Shown: piece after piece, positions 55,533 to 63,950 of the stretch
Position numbering within the stretch: the stretch's first letter is position 1
Layout: the number at the start of each line of letters is the position of its first letter
Source of the DNA: Anaerofilum sp. An201
GTDB lineage: Bacteria > Bacillota > Clostridia > Oscillospirales > Ruminococcaceae
Reading direction: 5' to 3'
Length of the DNA stretch: 64,000 nt
Assembly: GCF_002160015.1 (NCBI RefSeq)
Contig: NZ_NFJT01000002.1
Location: 186,001-250,000 of the forward strand
Program-made: the position numbers and the translations under genes
Notes under the pieces: generated by a model
The model's database searches: none
What the model was told of the DNA's origin: nothing
Seen by the model: only the letters and a program-made list of their open reading frames with translations

Positions 55533-57467
55533 ATGATCAAAGTTGACCTGAAGGGCACCGTCAAGGAGTTCGAGGCCGGCGTATCCGCCGCCGACGTTGC
55601 CAAGAGCATCGGCATGGGCCTGTACAAATCGGCCTGCGCCGCCCGCGTGGACGGCGAGGTGTGCGACCTGCGCACCCCGCTGGACAAAGACTGCACGCTG
55701 GAGATCCTCACCTTTGCCGACAAGGACGGCCAGCACGCCTTCTGGCACACCGCCGCGCACATCATGGCGCAGGCCATCCAGCACCTGTACCCCGAGGCGC
55801 ACTTCGGCATCGGCCCCGCGCTGGAGACCGGCTGGTACTACGACGTGGGCGGCGTGAAGCCCTTCACCCCCGACCAGTTCGCCGCCATCGAGGCCGAGAT
55901 GAAGAAGATCGCCAAGGAAGATCTGCCCATCGAGAAGCGCACCGTCTCGCTGGAGGAGGCCCGCAGCCTCTTTGCCGGCCAGCCCTACAAGCTGGAGCTG
56001 GTGGAGGAGTACGCCGAGAAGGGCTGGGAGCTGAGCGTCTACAAGCAGGGCGATTTCACCGACCTGTGCGCCGGTCCCCACCTGATGAGCACCGGCGCGG
56101 TGAAGGCCGCCCGCCTGACCCAGGCCACCAGCGCCTACTGGCGCGGCGATTCCAGCCGCGACACCCTGTGCCGCGTGTACGGCGTGGCCTTCCCCAAGGC
56201 CGGCGAGCTGGACGAGTATCTGAAGCAGCAGGAGGAAGCCCGCAAGCGCGACCACAACAAGATCGGCCGCGAGCTGGAGTATTTCACCACGGTGGACTGC
56301 ATCGGCCAGGGCCTGCCCATCCTGCTGCCCAACGGCGCCCGCACCGTGCAGCTGCTGCAGCGCTGGGTGGAGGACACCGAGCAGAAGCGCGGCTACCTGC
56401 TGACCAAAACCCCCTATATGGCCAAGCGCGACCTGTATAAGATCAGCGGCCACTGGGACCACTACCGCGACGGCATGTTCATCCTGGGCGACCCCGACGA
56501 CGAGACCAAGGAGTGCTTTGCCCTGCGCCCGATGACCTGCCCGTTCCAGTATCAGGTGTTCCTGAACCGCAAGCGCTCCTACCGCGACCTGCCCATGCGC
56601 CTGGGCGAGACCTCCACCCTGTTCCGCAACGAGGATTCCGGCGAGATGCACGGCCTGATCCGCGTGCGTCAGTTCACCATCAGCGAAGGCCACCTGATCC
56701 TGCGCCCCGAGCAGCTGGAGGAGGAGTTCCGCGGCTGCCTGGAGCTGGCCAAGGAGATGCTGGAGACCATCGGCCTGGCCGAGGACGTGAGCTATCGTTT
56801 CAGCCAGTGGGACCCGAACCGCACCGACAAGTACGAGGGCACCGCCGAGCAGTGGGAGGAAGCCCAGAGCCTGATGCAGAAGATCCTGGATCATCTGGGT
56901 CTGGAGTACGAGGTGGGCGTGGACGAAGCCGCCTTCTACGGTCCCAAGCTGGACATCCAGATCAAGAACGTGTTCGGCAAGGAGGACACCCTCATCACCA
57001 TCCAGATCGACATGCTGCTGGCCGAGAAGTTCGGCATGCACTACACCGATGTGGACGGCAAGGAGCGCATCCCCTATATCATCCACCGCACCTCCATCGG
57101 CTGCTACGAGCGCACCCTGGCGCTGCTGCTGGAGAAGTATGCCGGCGCTCTGCCGGTGTGGCTGATGCCCACCCAGGTGATGGTGATCCCCATCAGCGAG
57201 AAGCACCACGACTACGCCGAGAAGGTGCACAAGGCACTGGAAGCTGCCGGTGTGCGGGTGGAGACCGACTACCGCAGCGAGAAGATGGGCTACAAGATCC
57301 GCGAGGCCCAGCTGAAGAAGATCCCCTATATGCTGGTGGTGGGCGACAAGGAGGCCGAGGAAGGCACCGTCGCCGTGCGTGCCCGCAAGGAGGCGAACGG
57401 CGGCACCAAATCCCTGGCCGATTTCATCGCCCAGATCACCGCCGAGATCGAGAGCAAGGCCCGCTGA
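55533..57467 (+). CDS. thrS: Threonyl-tRNA synthetase
   Basis: The 644-residue class II enzyme charges tRNA-Thr. I chose the start at 55533 (MIKVDLKGTVKEFEAGVSAAD) after AAGGAGG. The domains are TGS (~1-60), the N2 editing domain (~70-220; FWHTAAHIMAQAI with the H-x3-H type motif and DLCAGPHL), the catalytic core (~240-535; ALRPMTCPFQYQVF with the Zn Cys, LGETSTLFRNEDSGEMHGL for motif 2, and HRTSIGCYERTLALLLE for motif 3), and the anticodon-binding domain (~540-644; ALPVWLMPTQVMVIP). It is controlled by the T-box leader directly upstream and ends at a GC-rich hairpin. Confidence 0.98.
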   Translation: MIKVDLKGTVKEFEAGVSAADVAKSIGMGLYKSACAARVDGEVCDLRTPLDKDCTLEILTFADKDGQHAFWHTAAHIMAQAIQHLYPEAHFGIGPALETGWYYDVGGVKPFTPDQFAAIEAEMKKIAKEDLPIEKRTVSLEEARSLFAGQPYKLELVEEYAEKGWELSVYKQGDFTDLCAGPHLMSTGAVKAARLTQATSAYWRGDSSRDTLCRVYGVAFPKAGELDEYLKQQEEARKRDHNKIGRELEYFTTVDCIGQGLPILLPNGARTVQLLQRWVEDTEQKRGYLLTKTPYMAKRDLYKISGHWDHYRDGMFILGDPDDETKECFALRPMTCPFQYQVFLNRKRSYRDLPMRLGETSTLFRNEDSGEMHGLIRVRQFTISEGHLILRPEQLEEEFRGCLELAKEMLETIGLAEDVSYRFSQWDPNRTDKYEGTAEQWEEAQSLMQKILDHLGLEYEVGVDEAAFYGPKLDIQIKNVFGKEDTLITIQIDMLLAEKFGMHYTDVDGKERIPYIIHRTSIGCYERTLALLLEKYAGALPVWLMPTQVMVIPISEKHHDYAEKVHKALEAAGVRVETDYRSEKMGYKIREAQLKKIPYMLVVGDKEAEEGTVAVRARKEANGGTKSLADFIAQITAEIESKAR

Positions 57468-57505
57468 CCGTCTCCGGCGCTACCATAGTATACCCGATAC
57501 CGCAG

Positions 57506-57553
57506 CGCGCGGCCGCTTTGTCCCATCGGACAGGCGGCCGCGCGTTTGATTTG
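57506..57553 (+). terminator. Terminator after thrS
   Basis: CGCGCGGCCGC...GTCC-CATC-GGAC...GCGGCCGCGCG, followed by TTTGATTTG. It lies between two convergent genes. Confidence 0.75.
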
Positions 57554-57560
57554 CCGTTTA

Positions 57561-58913
57561 TTATGCTTTTTGCAGGGCCGGGCGGCGGTCTTTGCGCCAC
57601 ATCCACGCCACATACGCCAGCGTGTACACCGCCATCACCCCCGACACCGCCGGCGCGATGGCTCCCAGCACCGCGAGGTCGTCGGCGCACCGGCCGCAGG
57701 CCAGCCAGATCAGCGGCATGCGCAGGCACAGCGCCCCAAAGCAGCAGCTGACCATCGTGAACACCGTGCACCCCCGGCCGTTGAGGTAGCCGTTCAGGCA
57801 GAACACCACGCTCACCGCCAGATAGTCCCAGCTGCAGCTGCGGAAGAACGGGATGCCCGCTTCGATCACCTCCGCCTCGCGGCTGAACAGGCCGATCATC
57901 GTCTGGGGCGACAGCTGCGCCCAGGCAAAAAAGCAGCCCGACGCCGCCAGTGCGAAAAGCAGCCCCAGCTTGAGCGACAGCGCCGCACGCTGCGGTTTGC
58001 CCGCGCCGAAGTTCTGTGCCGTCACCGCCGCCAGCGCGCTGGCCACCGAGGTGGCGGGCAGCATGGCCAGCACGTCGTAGCGGGAGGCCACCCCCACCGC
58101 TGCGGCCGCCGCCACCCCCAGGCGGTTGGTGACCGAGGTGAGGTATAAAAACGAAAGCCGCACCATACACTCCTGTATCGTGATGGGCAATCCCAGCCCG
58201 GCCAGGCGGCGCAGCTCGCCGGGATGGATGCGCAGCGTTGTTCTGCCGAAGCGGAACGGGAACCGGCTCCTGTGCAGATACACCATCCCGCACACCATGC
58301 TGAACCCCTGCGCCGCCACGGTGGCCACCGCCGCGCCCGCCGCCCCCATCCGCAGTACCCCCACCAGCAGCAGGTCGCCCGCGATGTTCAGCACACAGGC
58401 CAGCGCCACGAACAGCATCGGCCGCACCGAGTCGCCGTATCCGCGCAGCACCGCGCTGACCGCGTTGTAGCCGCAGATGAACACAACGCCCGCCGCGCAG
58501 ATGCAGACATACCGCATCGCCTCGGCAAAGGCGGCTTCGGGCGTTTGCAGCGCCTGCAGGATCCAGCGGCAGCCGCCCAGCAGTGCGGCCGTCAGCCCCG
58601 CCGCAAAGACGGCAAAGGCGGTGAGCAGCGTACCCACCGCCGCGCCGGTTTTGCCCTGCTGCCCGCTGCCCACCAGCTGGCCCACCCGGATGGTGCCGCC
58701 CAGCGTGAGGCCCGCGATGACGCTGGTGATGATCTGGGTGACCTGGGTGCCGGTGGAGACGGCGGCCACGCTCGCCGGCCCGCAGAACCACCCCACCACC
58801 GCCAGGTCGGCCGCGCCATACAGCGCCTGGATCAGGTTCGCCGCCAAAAACGGCGCCGCAAACCGCAGCAGGACCTTCGCCGCATTCCCCTGTGTAAGAT
58901 CGTTCTTTCCCAT
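57561..58913 (-). CDS. MATE-family exporter
   Basis: This 450-residue, 12-helix antiporter starts at 58913 (MGKNDLTQGNAAKVLLRFAAP), about 9 nt after GAGAGGG; an alternative ATG at 58931 has no ribosome site. Family blocks are LAANLIQALYGAADLAVVGWF, VSTGTQVTQIITSVIAGLTLGGTIRVGQLVGSG, ALQTPEAAF, and in the second half SALAAVTAQNFGAGKPQRA. The first half is close to DinF-like transporters. Export of drugs or metabolites with Na+/H+ exchange is the known family function; the substrate is unknown. The gene is convergent with thrS and divergent from the CBS-domain gene. It is only distantly similar to the MATE at 6665-7999. Confidence 0.93.
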   Translation of the reverse strand: MGKNDLTQGNAAKVLLRFAAPFLAANLIQALYGAADLAVVGWFCGPASVAAVSTGTQVTQIITSVIAGLTLGGTIRVGQLVGSGQQGKTGAAVGTLLTAFAVFAAGLTAALLGGCRWILQALQTPEAAFAEAMRYVCICAAGVVFICGYNAVSAVLRGYGDSVRPMLFVALACVLNIAGDLLLVGVLRMGAAGAAVATVAAQGFSMVCGMVYLHRSRFPFRFGRTTLRIHPGELRRLAGLGLPITIQECMVRLSFLYLTSVTNRLGVAAAAAVGVASRYDVLAMLPATSVASALAAVTAQNFGAGKPQRAALSLKLGLLFALAASGCFFAWAQLSPQTMIGLFSREAEVIEAGIPFFRSCSWDYLAVSVVFCLNGYLNGRGCTVFTMVSCCFGALCLRMPLIWLACGRCADDLAVLGAIAPAVSGVMAVYTLAYVAWMWRKDRRPALQKA

Positions 58914-58959
58914 CCTGTGTTTCCCTCTCATTTGCACATTTTTGCAGTATTTATTGTAT

Positions 58960-58968
58960 AGTATACCA
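58960..58968 (-). promoter_or_regulatory. Extended -10 promoter of the second MATE gene
   Basis: TGG-TATACT on the minus strand; no clear -35. The surrounding GTATAC-rich stretch (58957-58976) is partly palindromic. Confidence 0.5.
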
Positions 58969-59075
58969 TGTGTATACATTTTCGCCATCGGGCGTTCTGC
59001 ACAAATTCCACACAGATTTTCTCTGTCTGTTCCGTATTTTTTTAACAACAAATTCACTTTTTCCCTCCCATATTG

Positions 59076-59084
59076 TGGTATAAT
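59076..59084 (+). promoter_or_regulatory. Extended -10 promoter of the CBS-domain gene
   Basis: TGG-TATAAT lies 70 nt before the start at 59154; the -35 is weak (TTCACT at 20 bp). Confidence 0.6.
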
Positions 59085-59153
59085 AAAAGTGTCCACCGGG
59101 GGGCGCGGCGCGCTCCCCTTTCACCAAAACAATCCGAGGGAATGCACGATCTT

Positions 59154-59609
59154 ATGAACATTTTATTCTTTCTCACCCCCAAACAGGACGTGGCGTTTAT
59201 CTACGATGACTTCACCGTGCGCCAGACGCTGGAAAAAATGGAGCATCACCGCTATTCTTCCATCCCCATCCTCAACCGAAAGGGCGAGTATGTGGGCACC
59301 ATCACCGAGGGCGACCTGCTGTGGGGCATCAAAAACGGCTACGGCCTGTCGCTGGCACAGGCCGAGGAGGTGCCGGTGATGCGTCTGCCCCGCAAGCGGG
59401 ACAATTCGGCTGTGCGGGTGGACACCACGATGGACGATCTGGTGATCGCCGCCATGCAGCAGAACTTCGTGCCGGTGATCGACGACAAGAACAGCTTCAT
59501 CGGCATCATCAAGCGCAAGGCCATCATCCAATACTGCTACGACCGCTACAGAAAAGAAAATTCCAAAGCCGGTCCCCGGGTGCAGATCCGGGCCGCCGCC
59601 AGCGTATAA
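59154..59609 (+). CDS. CBS-domain pair protein
   Basis: The 151-residue protein consists of two CBS motifs (~10-65 and ~80-130). The first has FTVRQTLEKMEHHRYSSIPILNRKGEYVGTITEGDLL and the second DDLVIAAMQQNFVPVIDDKNSFIGIIKRKAII, which make a Bateman module for adenine nucleotides. A charged tail follows. I prefer ATG 59154 (MNILFFLTPKQDVAF), which matches the usual start of this Clostridia family; ATG 59142 is also possible, and neither has an ideal ribosome spacing. No effector domain is attached, so it may sense energy state for a partner encoded elsewhere. It lies 21 nt before a flavin reductase-like gene. Confidence 0.88.
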   Translation: MNILFFLTPKQDVAFIYDDFTVRQTLEKMEHHRYSSIPILNRKGEYVGTITEGDLLWGIKNGYGLSLAQAEEVPVMRLPRKRDNSAVRVDTTMDDLVIAAMQQNFVPVIDDKNSFIGIIKRKAIIQYCYDRYRKENSKAGPRVQIRAAASV

Positions 59610-59630
59610 ACACGAAAGGAAGCGACTTCC

Positions 59631-60140
59631 ATGAACTGGAACCAGATCAAACCCGAAGATTTTGCGCGCAGCCCGTTTGCCGCCATCGGCAGGCAGTGGA
59701 TGCTCGTTGCCGCCCAAAAGCCCGACGGCGCCGTCAACGCGATGACCGCCAGCTGGGGCGGGATGGGCGTGCTGTGGGGCAAAAATGTGGTGTTCGCCTT
59801 TGTGCGCCCGCAGCGCTACACCCGCGAATTCATCGACGCCGCCGGGCGGTTCACCCTCTCCTTTTTCCCCGAAGAACAGCGCCCGGCGCTGGCCTATCTG
59901 GGCAAGGTGAGCGGCCGCGACGAGCCGGACAAGATCGCAAAAGCCGGCCTGACGGTGGAATCGCTGGACGGCGCCCCCGCCTTTGCACAGGCCGAGACCA
60001 CCATCGTCTGCCGTCCGCTGTACGCCGGGCGCATCGACCCGGCGCAGTTCCTGGACAGCGGGCTGGACGCGAAATGGTACCCCGACAAGGACTACCACAT
60101 CGTGTATGTGGCCGAGGTCGAATCCATCCACACCCGCTGA
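59631..60140 (+). CDS. Flavin reductase-like FMN-binding protein
   Basis: The 169-residue protein has the split-barrel flavin-binding fold: WMLVAAQKPDGAVNAMTASWGGMG (~23-46) is the FMN phosphate and ring region, followed by VVFAFVRPQRYTREFIDAAGRFTLSFF (~53-80). The family reduces free flavins or binds FMN for electron transfer, using NAD(P)H. It is cytosolic, starts after AAAGGAAG and follows the CBS gene by 21 nt. The electron acceptor is unknown. Confidence 0.9.
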   Translation: MNWNQIKPEDFARSPFAAIGRQWMLVAAQKPDGAVNAMTASWGGMGVLWGKNVVFAFVRPQRYTREFIDAAGRFTLSFFPEEQRPALAYLGKVSGRDEPDKIAKAGLTVESLDGAPAFAQAETTIVCRPLYAGRIDPAQFLDSGLDAKWYPDKDYHIVYVAEVESIHTR

Positions 60141-60217
60141 ATCCCGCCGCGCGCAGAAAAGGCAGCCTCTTTCAAGTTGCTCATCCAGCGATTCCCTTTG
60201 TGCGGCGGGGCAGCTCC

Positions 60218-60263
60218 GACCTCATCCGCCCCGGCGGGGCACCTTCCCCTGCCAGAGGAAGGC
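60218..60263 (-). repeat. Two-hairpin intergenic repeat, copy C, inverted
   Basis: GACCTCATCCGCCCC..GGGGCACCTTCCCC is shared almost letter for letter with copy B (11235-11284), including spacing of both hairpins. The 358-bp gap 60141-60498 holds only repeats and terminators. Confidence 0.8.
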
Positions 60264-60299
60264 TTTTGATCAAACACAGCACCGCCGGTTTTTGCCAAA

Positions 60300-60388
60300 G
60301 GCTTCCCCTTGGGGGGAAGCTGTCGCCGCAGGCGGCTGATGAGGGGAATGCTTTCGGGCAGCGCAAACCATCCCGTTTTCGACAAGCT
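60300..60388 (+). repeat. Two-hairpin intergenic repeat, copy D, with extended flank
   Basis: GCTTCCCC-TT-GGGGGGAAGC and GTCGCC-GCA-GGCGGC are followed by TGATGAGGGG, as in copy A. From GATGAGGGG on, the next 51 bases also match the copy at 39595-39645. Copies C and D face each other across 36 bp. Confidence 0.8.
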
Positions 60389-60391
60389 AAA

Positions 60392-60435
60392 GGCAGCTGC
60401 TTTCCCCACGGGAAGGCAGCTGCCCTTTTGTTTTT
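60392..60435 (+). terminator. Plus-strand terminator after the flavin reductase-like gene
   Basis: GGCAGCTGCTTTCCC-CAC-GGGAAGGCAGCTGCC with TTTTGTTTTT behind it. Confidence 0.85.
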
Positions 60436-60440
60436 GGAGC

Positions 60441-60480
60441 AAAAAAACGGGCGGCCTTCCCGTTTGGGAAAACCGCCCGT
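60441..60480 (-). terminator. Terminator after the small-multidrug-export gene
   Basis: ACGGGCGGTTTTCCC-AAAC-GGGAAGGCCGCCCGT followed by seven T on the minus strand. Confidence 0.92.
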
Positions 60481-60498
60481 CCGGCACATATCTTCCGA

Positions 60499-60984
60499 TC
60501 AGAACAGCAGGCCAAGCGCGCCAAAGACGCCGCTGCTGACCAGCGCCATGATCACGCCGGCCAGCATCACGCCGCCCGCGATGGCCAGCACGCTGGGCCA
60601 GAATTTCATATCCAGAATGGTGGCCGCCAGACCGCCCGTCCAGGCCCCGGTGCCGGGCAGCGGAACGCCCACGAACAAGAACAGCGCCCAGTACAGGCCG
60701 TTGCCCGCTTTCTGCTGCAGCTTGTCGCCGCCCTTGACGCCCTTCTCCCAGATCTTCTGGAAAAAGCCGCCCACCTTGGGCAGGCGGGTGCACCACAGCA
60801 GCACCTGCTTGGAGAACAGCAGGATCACCGGCACCGGCAGCATATTGCCGATCACGGCCACGATATAGGTGGGGATCAGCGGCAGGCCCATGCCCACGCC
60901 GATGGGTACCGCGCCGCGCAGCTCGATCAAAGGCAACATCGAGACGATGAATACCCACAGATATTCCTTTAGTGTTTCCAACAT
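60499..60984 (-). CDS. COG2426-type small multidrug export family protein
   Basis: The 161-residue membrane protein has about four to five hydrophobic segments (EYLWVFIVSMLPLIELRGAVP; IPTYIVAVIGNMLPVPVILL; YWALFLFVGVPLPGTGAWTGG; FWPSVLAIAGGVMLAGVIMALV). ELRGAVPIG and GVPLPGTGAWTG are signatures of the putative small multi-drug export family. Transport of drugs is only a name in most members. It starts at 60984 after AAAGGAA and has a strong promoter. A perfect 17-bp palindrome lies downstream of the transcription start, so expression is very likely repressed by a dedicated regulator. It is a single gene with its own terminator. Confidence 0.9.
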   Translation of the reverse strand: MLETLKEYLWVFIVSMLPLIELRGAVPIGVGMGLPLIPTYIVAVIGNMLPVPVILLFSKQVLLWCTRLPKVGGFFQKIWEKGVKGGDKLQQKAGNGLYWALFLFVGVPLPGTGAWTGGLAATILDMKFWPSVLAIAGGVMLAGVIMALVSSGVFGALGLLF

Positions 60985-61040
60985 ACTGGCAGATTCCTTT
61001 CTCTGTCAAATTGACTGATTTTTGCGAAATTGTTCTATAC

Positions 61041-61057
61041 TATATAGTCACTATATA
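61041..61057. promoter_or_regulatory. Perfect palindromic operator
   Basis: TATATAGT-C-ACTATATA is a perfect 17-bp palindrome within a longer TATACTATATAG/CTATATACTATA repeat region. It sits at about +7 to +23 of the minus-strand promoter at 61071-61099 and should block elongation or opening when bound. The type resembles GntR/YtrA- or PadR-like sites, but no matching regulator gene is nearby. Confidence 0.75.
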
Positions 61058-61070
61058 CTATATGTTATAT

Positions 61071-61099
61071 ATTATAGCGCATTTCACACCGATATGCAA
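61071..61099 (-). promoter_or_regulatory. Promoter of the small-multidrug-export gene
   Basis: TTGCAT (61094-61099), 17 bp, exact TATAAT (61071-61076) on the minus strand; the leader is ~80 nt. Confidence 0.85.
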
Positions 61100-61122
61100 G
61101 CGAAATCTGGCGATTCCCCTGC

Positions 61123-61151
61123 TTGACAGACCGGCGGCGGCGTGCTACAAT
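61123..61151 (+). promoter_or_regulatory. asnS: Promoter of the asnS T-box transcript
   Basis: Exact TTGACA (61123-61128), 17 bp, TACAAT (61146-61151). Confidence 0.88.
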
Positions 61152-61157
61152 CATCCC

Positions 61158-61442
61158 ATATCCCAAAGGCGATGACGGAGAAAAGTACGGCGGGGCCCGG
61201 CGCCCCAGCGAGCGGGGGACGGTGAAAGCCCCGCGGCATCGGCCGCCCGAAGAACACTCCCCAGCCGCAATCTGAACCCCGCTTCTGTGGGCAGTAGGTG
61301 CGCCGGGCGCGGCCCGTTACAGCAGCGGCGCTTGTTTTTCGAGCGTGACAAGGCGGCCTCCGCTTTGGGGGCAAGATAGGTGGCACCGCGGATCCCGACA
61401 GCGATTCGTCCTATAATACGGACGAAATGCTGTCGTTTTTTA
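61158..61442 (+). ncRNA. T-box riboswitch upstream of asnS
   Basis: The leader has the stem I start GATGACGGAGAAAAGTA, the apical segments AGCGAGCGGGGGACGGTGA, and a likely Asn specifier AAC in GAAGAACACTCCCCAGC. The T-box AAGATAGGTGGCACCGCG is at 61373-61390. The terminator CGACAGC..TTCGTCC/GGACGAA..GCTGTCG with T6 (61396-61442) ends it. Uncharged tRNA-Asn should allow readthrough into asnS. Confidence 0.95.
61396..61442 (+). terminator. Regulated terminator of the asnS T-box
   Basis: CGACAGC-GATTCGTCC pairs with GGACGAAAT-GCTGTCG; TTTTTTATTTTG follows, 24 nt before asnS. Confidence 0.92.
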
Positions 61443-61466
61443 TTTTGAAAAGGAGTGTTCCCCATC

Positions 61467-62852
61467 ATGCAGAGAATCGAGATCTCCACCCTGTTCTCCC
61501 AGACGCCCGCCGACGGCGCCGTCGTCACCGTGTGCGGCTGGGCCAAGACCGTGCGCGATTCCAAGAGCATCGGTTTCATCGAGCTGAGCGACGGCAGCAG
61601 CTTCAAGAGCCTGCAGGTTGTGTTCGAGGCCGAGAAGCTGGAAAACTACCGCGAGATCGCCAAGTCCGGCGTGGGCACCAGCTTTGAGGTGACCGGCCGC
61701 CTGATCCACACCCCCGGCGCCAAGCAGCCCTTTGAGGTGAACGCCGACTCCATCGTGGTGCTGGGCAGCTGCCCCGCCGAGTATCCGCTGCAAAAAAAGC
61801 GCCACACCGTAGAATTCCTGCGCACCATGCCCCATCTGCGCCCCCGCACCAACACCTTCTCGGCGGCCTTCCGGGTGCGCAGCGTGGCGGCCTATGCCAT
61901 CCACAGGTTCTTCCAGGAGCAGGGCTTCGTCTACGCCCACACTCCCCTCATCACCGGCAGCGATTGCGAGGGCGCCGGCGAGATGTTCCGGGTGACCACC
62001 CTCGACCCCGCCAATCCCCCCCGCACCGAGGACGGCGCGGTGGATTACAGCCAGGACTTCTTCGGCCGTTCCACCAACCTGACCGTCTCCGGCCAGCTGG
62101 AGGCCGAGGCGATGGCGCTGGCCTTCGGCAAGGTGTACACCTTCGGCCCCACCTTCCGCGCCGAGAAATCCTACACCCCGCGCCACGCCGCCGAGTTCTG
62201 GATGATCGAGCCGGAGATGGCCTTTGCCGACCTGTCCGACGATATGGACAACGCCGAGGCGATGATCAAGTCGGTGATCGGGTATGTGCTGGAGAAGTGC
62301 CCCGACGAGCTGGCCTTCTTCAACAAGTTCTTCGACAAGGGCCTGCTTGAGCGCCTCACCGCGCTGGTGAACAGCGAGTTTGCCCGCGTCTCCTACACCG
62401 AGGCGGTGGAGATCCTGAAACAGAACAACGACCACTTCCAGTACAAGGTGGAATGGGGCACCGACCTGCAGACCGAGCACGAGCGCTACCTGACCGAGCA
62501 GGTGTTCAAAAAGCCGGTGTTCGTCACCGATTACCCCAAGGAGATCAAGAGTTTCTATATGCGCCTGAACGACGATGGCAAGACCGTGGCCGCGGCCGAC
62601 ATGCTGGTGCCCGGCATCGGCGAGCTGATCGGCGGCAGCCAGCGCGAGGAGCGCCTGGAGCTGCTGGAGGCCCGGATGGATGAGCTGGGCCTGGCCCGGG
62701 AAGACTACGACTGGTATCTGGACCTGCGCCGCTTCGGCAGTGTGAAGCACGCCGGCTACGGCCTGGGCTTCGAGCGCCTGGTGATGTACCTCACCGGCAT
62801 CCCCAACATCCGCGACGTGCTGCCCTTCCCCCGCACGGCCAGCGGTTTCTAA
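61467..62852 (+). CDS. asnS: Asparaginyl-tRNA synthetase
   Basis: The 461-residue class IIb enzyme charges tRNA-Asn. The start at 61467 ([17 protein letters not shown]) follows AAAGGAG; an upstream GTG at 61455 is less well placed. The OB-fold anticodon domain covers ~1-105 ([24 protein letters not shown]). The catalytic core covers ~125-461, with [20 protein letters not shown] for motif 1, [28 protein letters not shown] for motif 2, and [27 protein letters not shown] for motif 3. It is under a T-box leader with an AAC specifier and lies 30 nt upstream of mutY. Confidence 0.98.
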   Translation: MQRIEISTLFSQTPADGAVVTVCGWAKTVRDSKSIGFIELSDGSSFKSLQVVFEAEKLENYREIAKSGVGTSFEVTGRLIHTPGAKQPFEVNADSIVVLGSCPAEYPLQKKRHTVEFLRTMPHLRPRTNTFSAAFRVRSVAAYAIHRFFQEQGFVYAHTPLITGSDCEGAGEMFRVTTLDPANPPRTEDGAVDYSQDFFGRSTNLTVSGQLEAEAMALAFGKVYTFGPTFRAEKSYTPRHAAEFWMIEPEMAFADLSDDMDNAEAMIKSVIGYVLEKCPDELAFFNKFFDKGLLERLTALVNSEFARVSYTEAVEILKQNNDHFQYKVEWGTDLQTEHERYLTEQVFKKPVFVTDYPKEIKSFYMRLNDDGKTVAAADMLVPGIGELIGGSQREERLELLEARMDELGLAREDYDWYLDLRRFGSVKHAGYGLGFERLVMYLTGIPNIRDVLPFPRTASGF

Positions 62853-62882
62853 CCCCCAAAAAACAACAAGGAGGCGGGAGCC

Positions 62883-63950
62883 ATGCCGCACACACAGGAC
62901 GAGATCTCCCGGCGGCTGGCCCCGCCTTTGCTTTGCTGGTACCGCGAAAACCGGCGTCTGCTGCCCTTCCGGGTGGACCCCACCCCCTACGGCGTGTGGG
63001 TGAGCGAGATCATGCTGCAGCAGACGCGGGTGGCCGCCGCGCTGGAGCACTACCGCCGCTTCATGGCCGAGCTGCCCACCATCGCCGCGCTGGCCGAATG
63101 CGACGAACAGCGTCTTTTGAAGCTGTGGGAGGGGCTGGGCTATTACAGCCGCGCCCGCAACCTGCAGAAGGCCGCGCGGGTGGTGATGGAGCAGCACGGC
63201 GGGCAGCTGCCGGCCGACTACCAGGCACTGCGCGCACTGCCCGGCATCGGGGACTACACGGCGGGCGCCATCGGGTCGATCTGCTTCGGGCTGACGGTGC
63301 CGGCGGTGGACGGCAATGTGCTGCGGGTGTTTTCGCGGCTGTACGACGACAGCTCCGACATCACCCGCCCCGCCGCCAGGCGCACCTGCGCCGACCGGGT
63401 GCTGGCCTGCATGCCGCCCGATGCGCCGGGCGATTTCAACCAGGCCCTGATGGAGCTGGGGGCGCTGGTGTGCCTGCCGGGTGCGGCGGTGCGCTGCGCA
63501 GAATGCCCGGCGGCCGCGTTCTGCCGGGCAAAGGCGTCCGGACGGGCGGCCCTGCTGCCGGTGAAGGCCGCGCCCAAAGCGCGCCGGGTGCAGCCGGTGA
63601 CGGTGCTGCTGGTGAAGAACGGCGCGGGCGAATACCTTCTGCAGCAGCGCGGCGAAACGGGGCTGCTGGCCGGACTGTGGCAGCCGTTCCTCTGCGAGCG
63701 CGCGCTGGACGCGGACGGCGCGGCCCGGCTCCTGCGCAAAGCGGGGCTGCGGGCGCGGTATACCGGGCCTGGTCCCCTTGCAAAGCATCTCTTCAGCCAC
63801 ATCGAATGGCAGATGCACGGCCTGTGCTTTGAAGCCGAGGGCGAAGCGCCGGCGGGATGCGTGTGGGCAGGCCGCGCGGCGCTGGACGAAACCTATCCAC
63901 TGCCCGGGGCGTTCTGTGCATATCGCACCTATATGGCGGCACAATCGTAA
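62883..63950 (+). CDS. mutY: A/G-specific adenine glycosylase
   Basis: The 355-residue enzyme removes adenine mispaired with 8-oxoguanine. The catalytic Glu42 is in VSEIMLQQTRV and Asp143 in VDGNVLRVFSRL; the helix-hairpin-helix is LPGIGDYTAGAI (~119-130). The iron-sulfur cysteines are Cys197, 205, 208 and 214. The first gap is seven residues (C-x7-C-x2-C-x5-C), one more than the usual six. A NUDIX-like C-terminal domain (~235-350) has LLQQRGETGLLAGLWQPF and should read the 8-oxoG strand. It starts after AAGGAGGCGGG, 30 nt behind asnS, so both are probably in one transcript. The last 50 bases of the window after its stop hold nothing I can name. Confidence 0.97.
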   Translation: MPHTQDEISRRLAPPLLCWYRENRRLLPFRVDPTPYGVWVSEIMLQQTRVAAALEHYRRFMAELPTIAALAECDEQRLLKLWEGLGYYSRARNLQKAARVVMEQHGGQLPADYQALRALPGIGDYTAGAIGSICFGLTVPAVDGNVLRVFSRLYDDSSDITRPAARRTCADRVLACMPPDAPGDFNQALMELGALVCLPGAAVRCAECPAAAFCRAKASGRAALLPVKAAPKARRVQPVTVLLVKNGAGEYLLQQRGETGLLAGLWQPFLCERALDADGAARLLRKAGLRARYTGPGPLAKHLFSHIEWQMHGLCFEAEGEAPAGCVWAGRAALDETYPLPGAFCAYRTYMAAQS

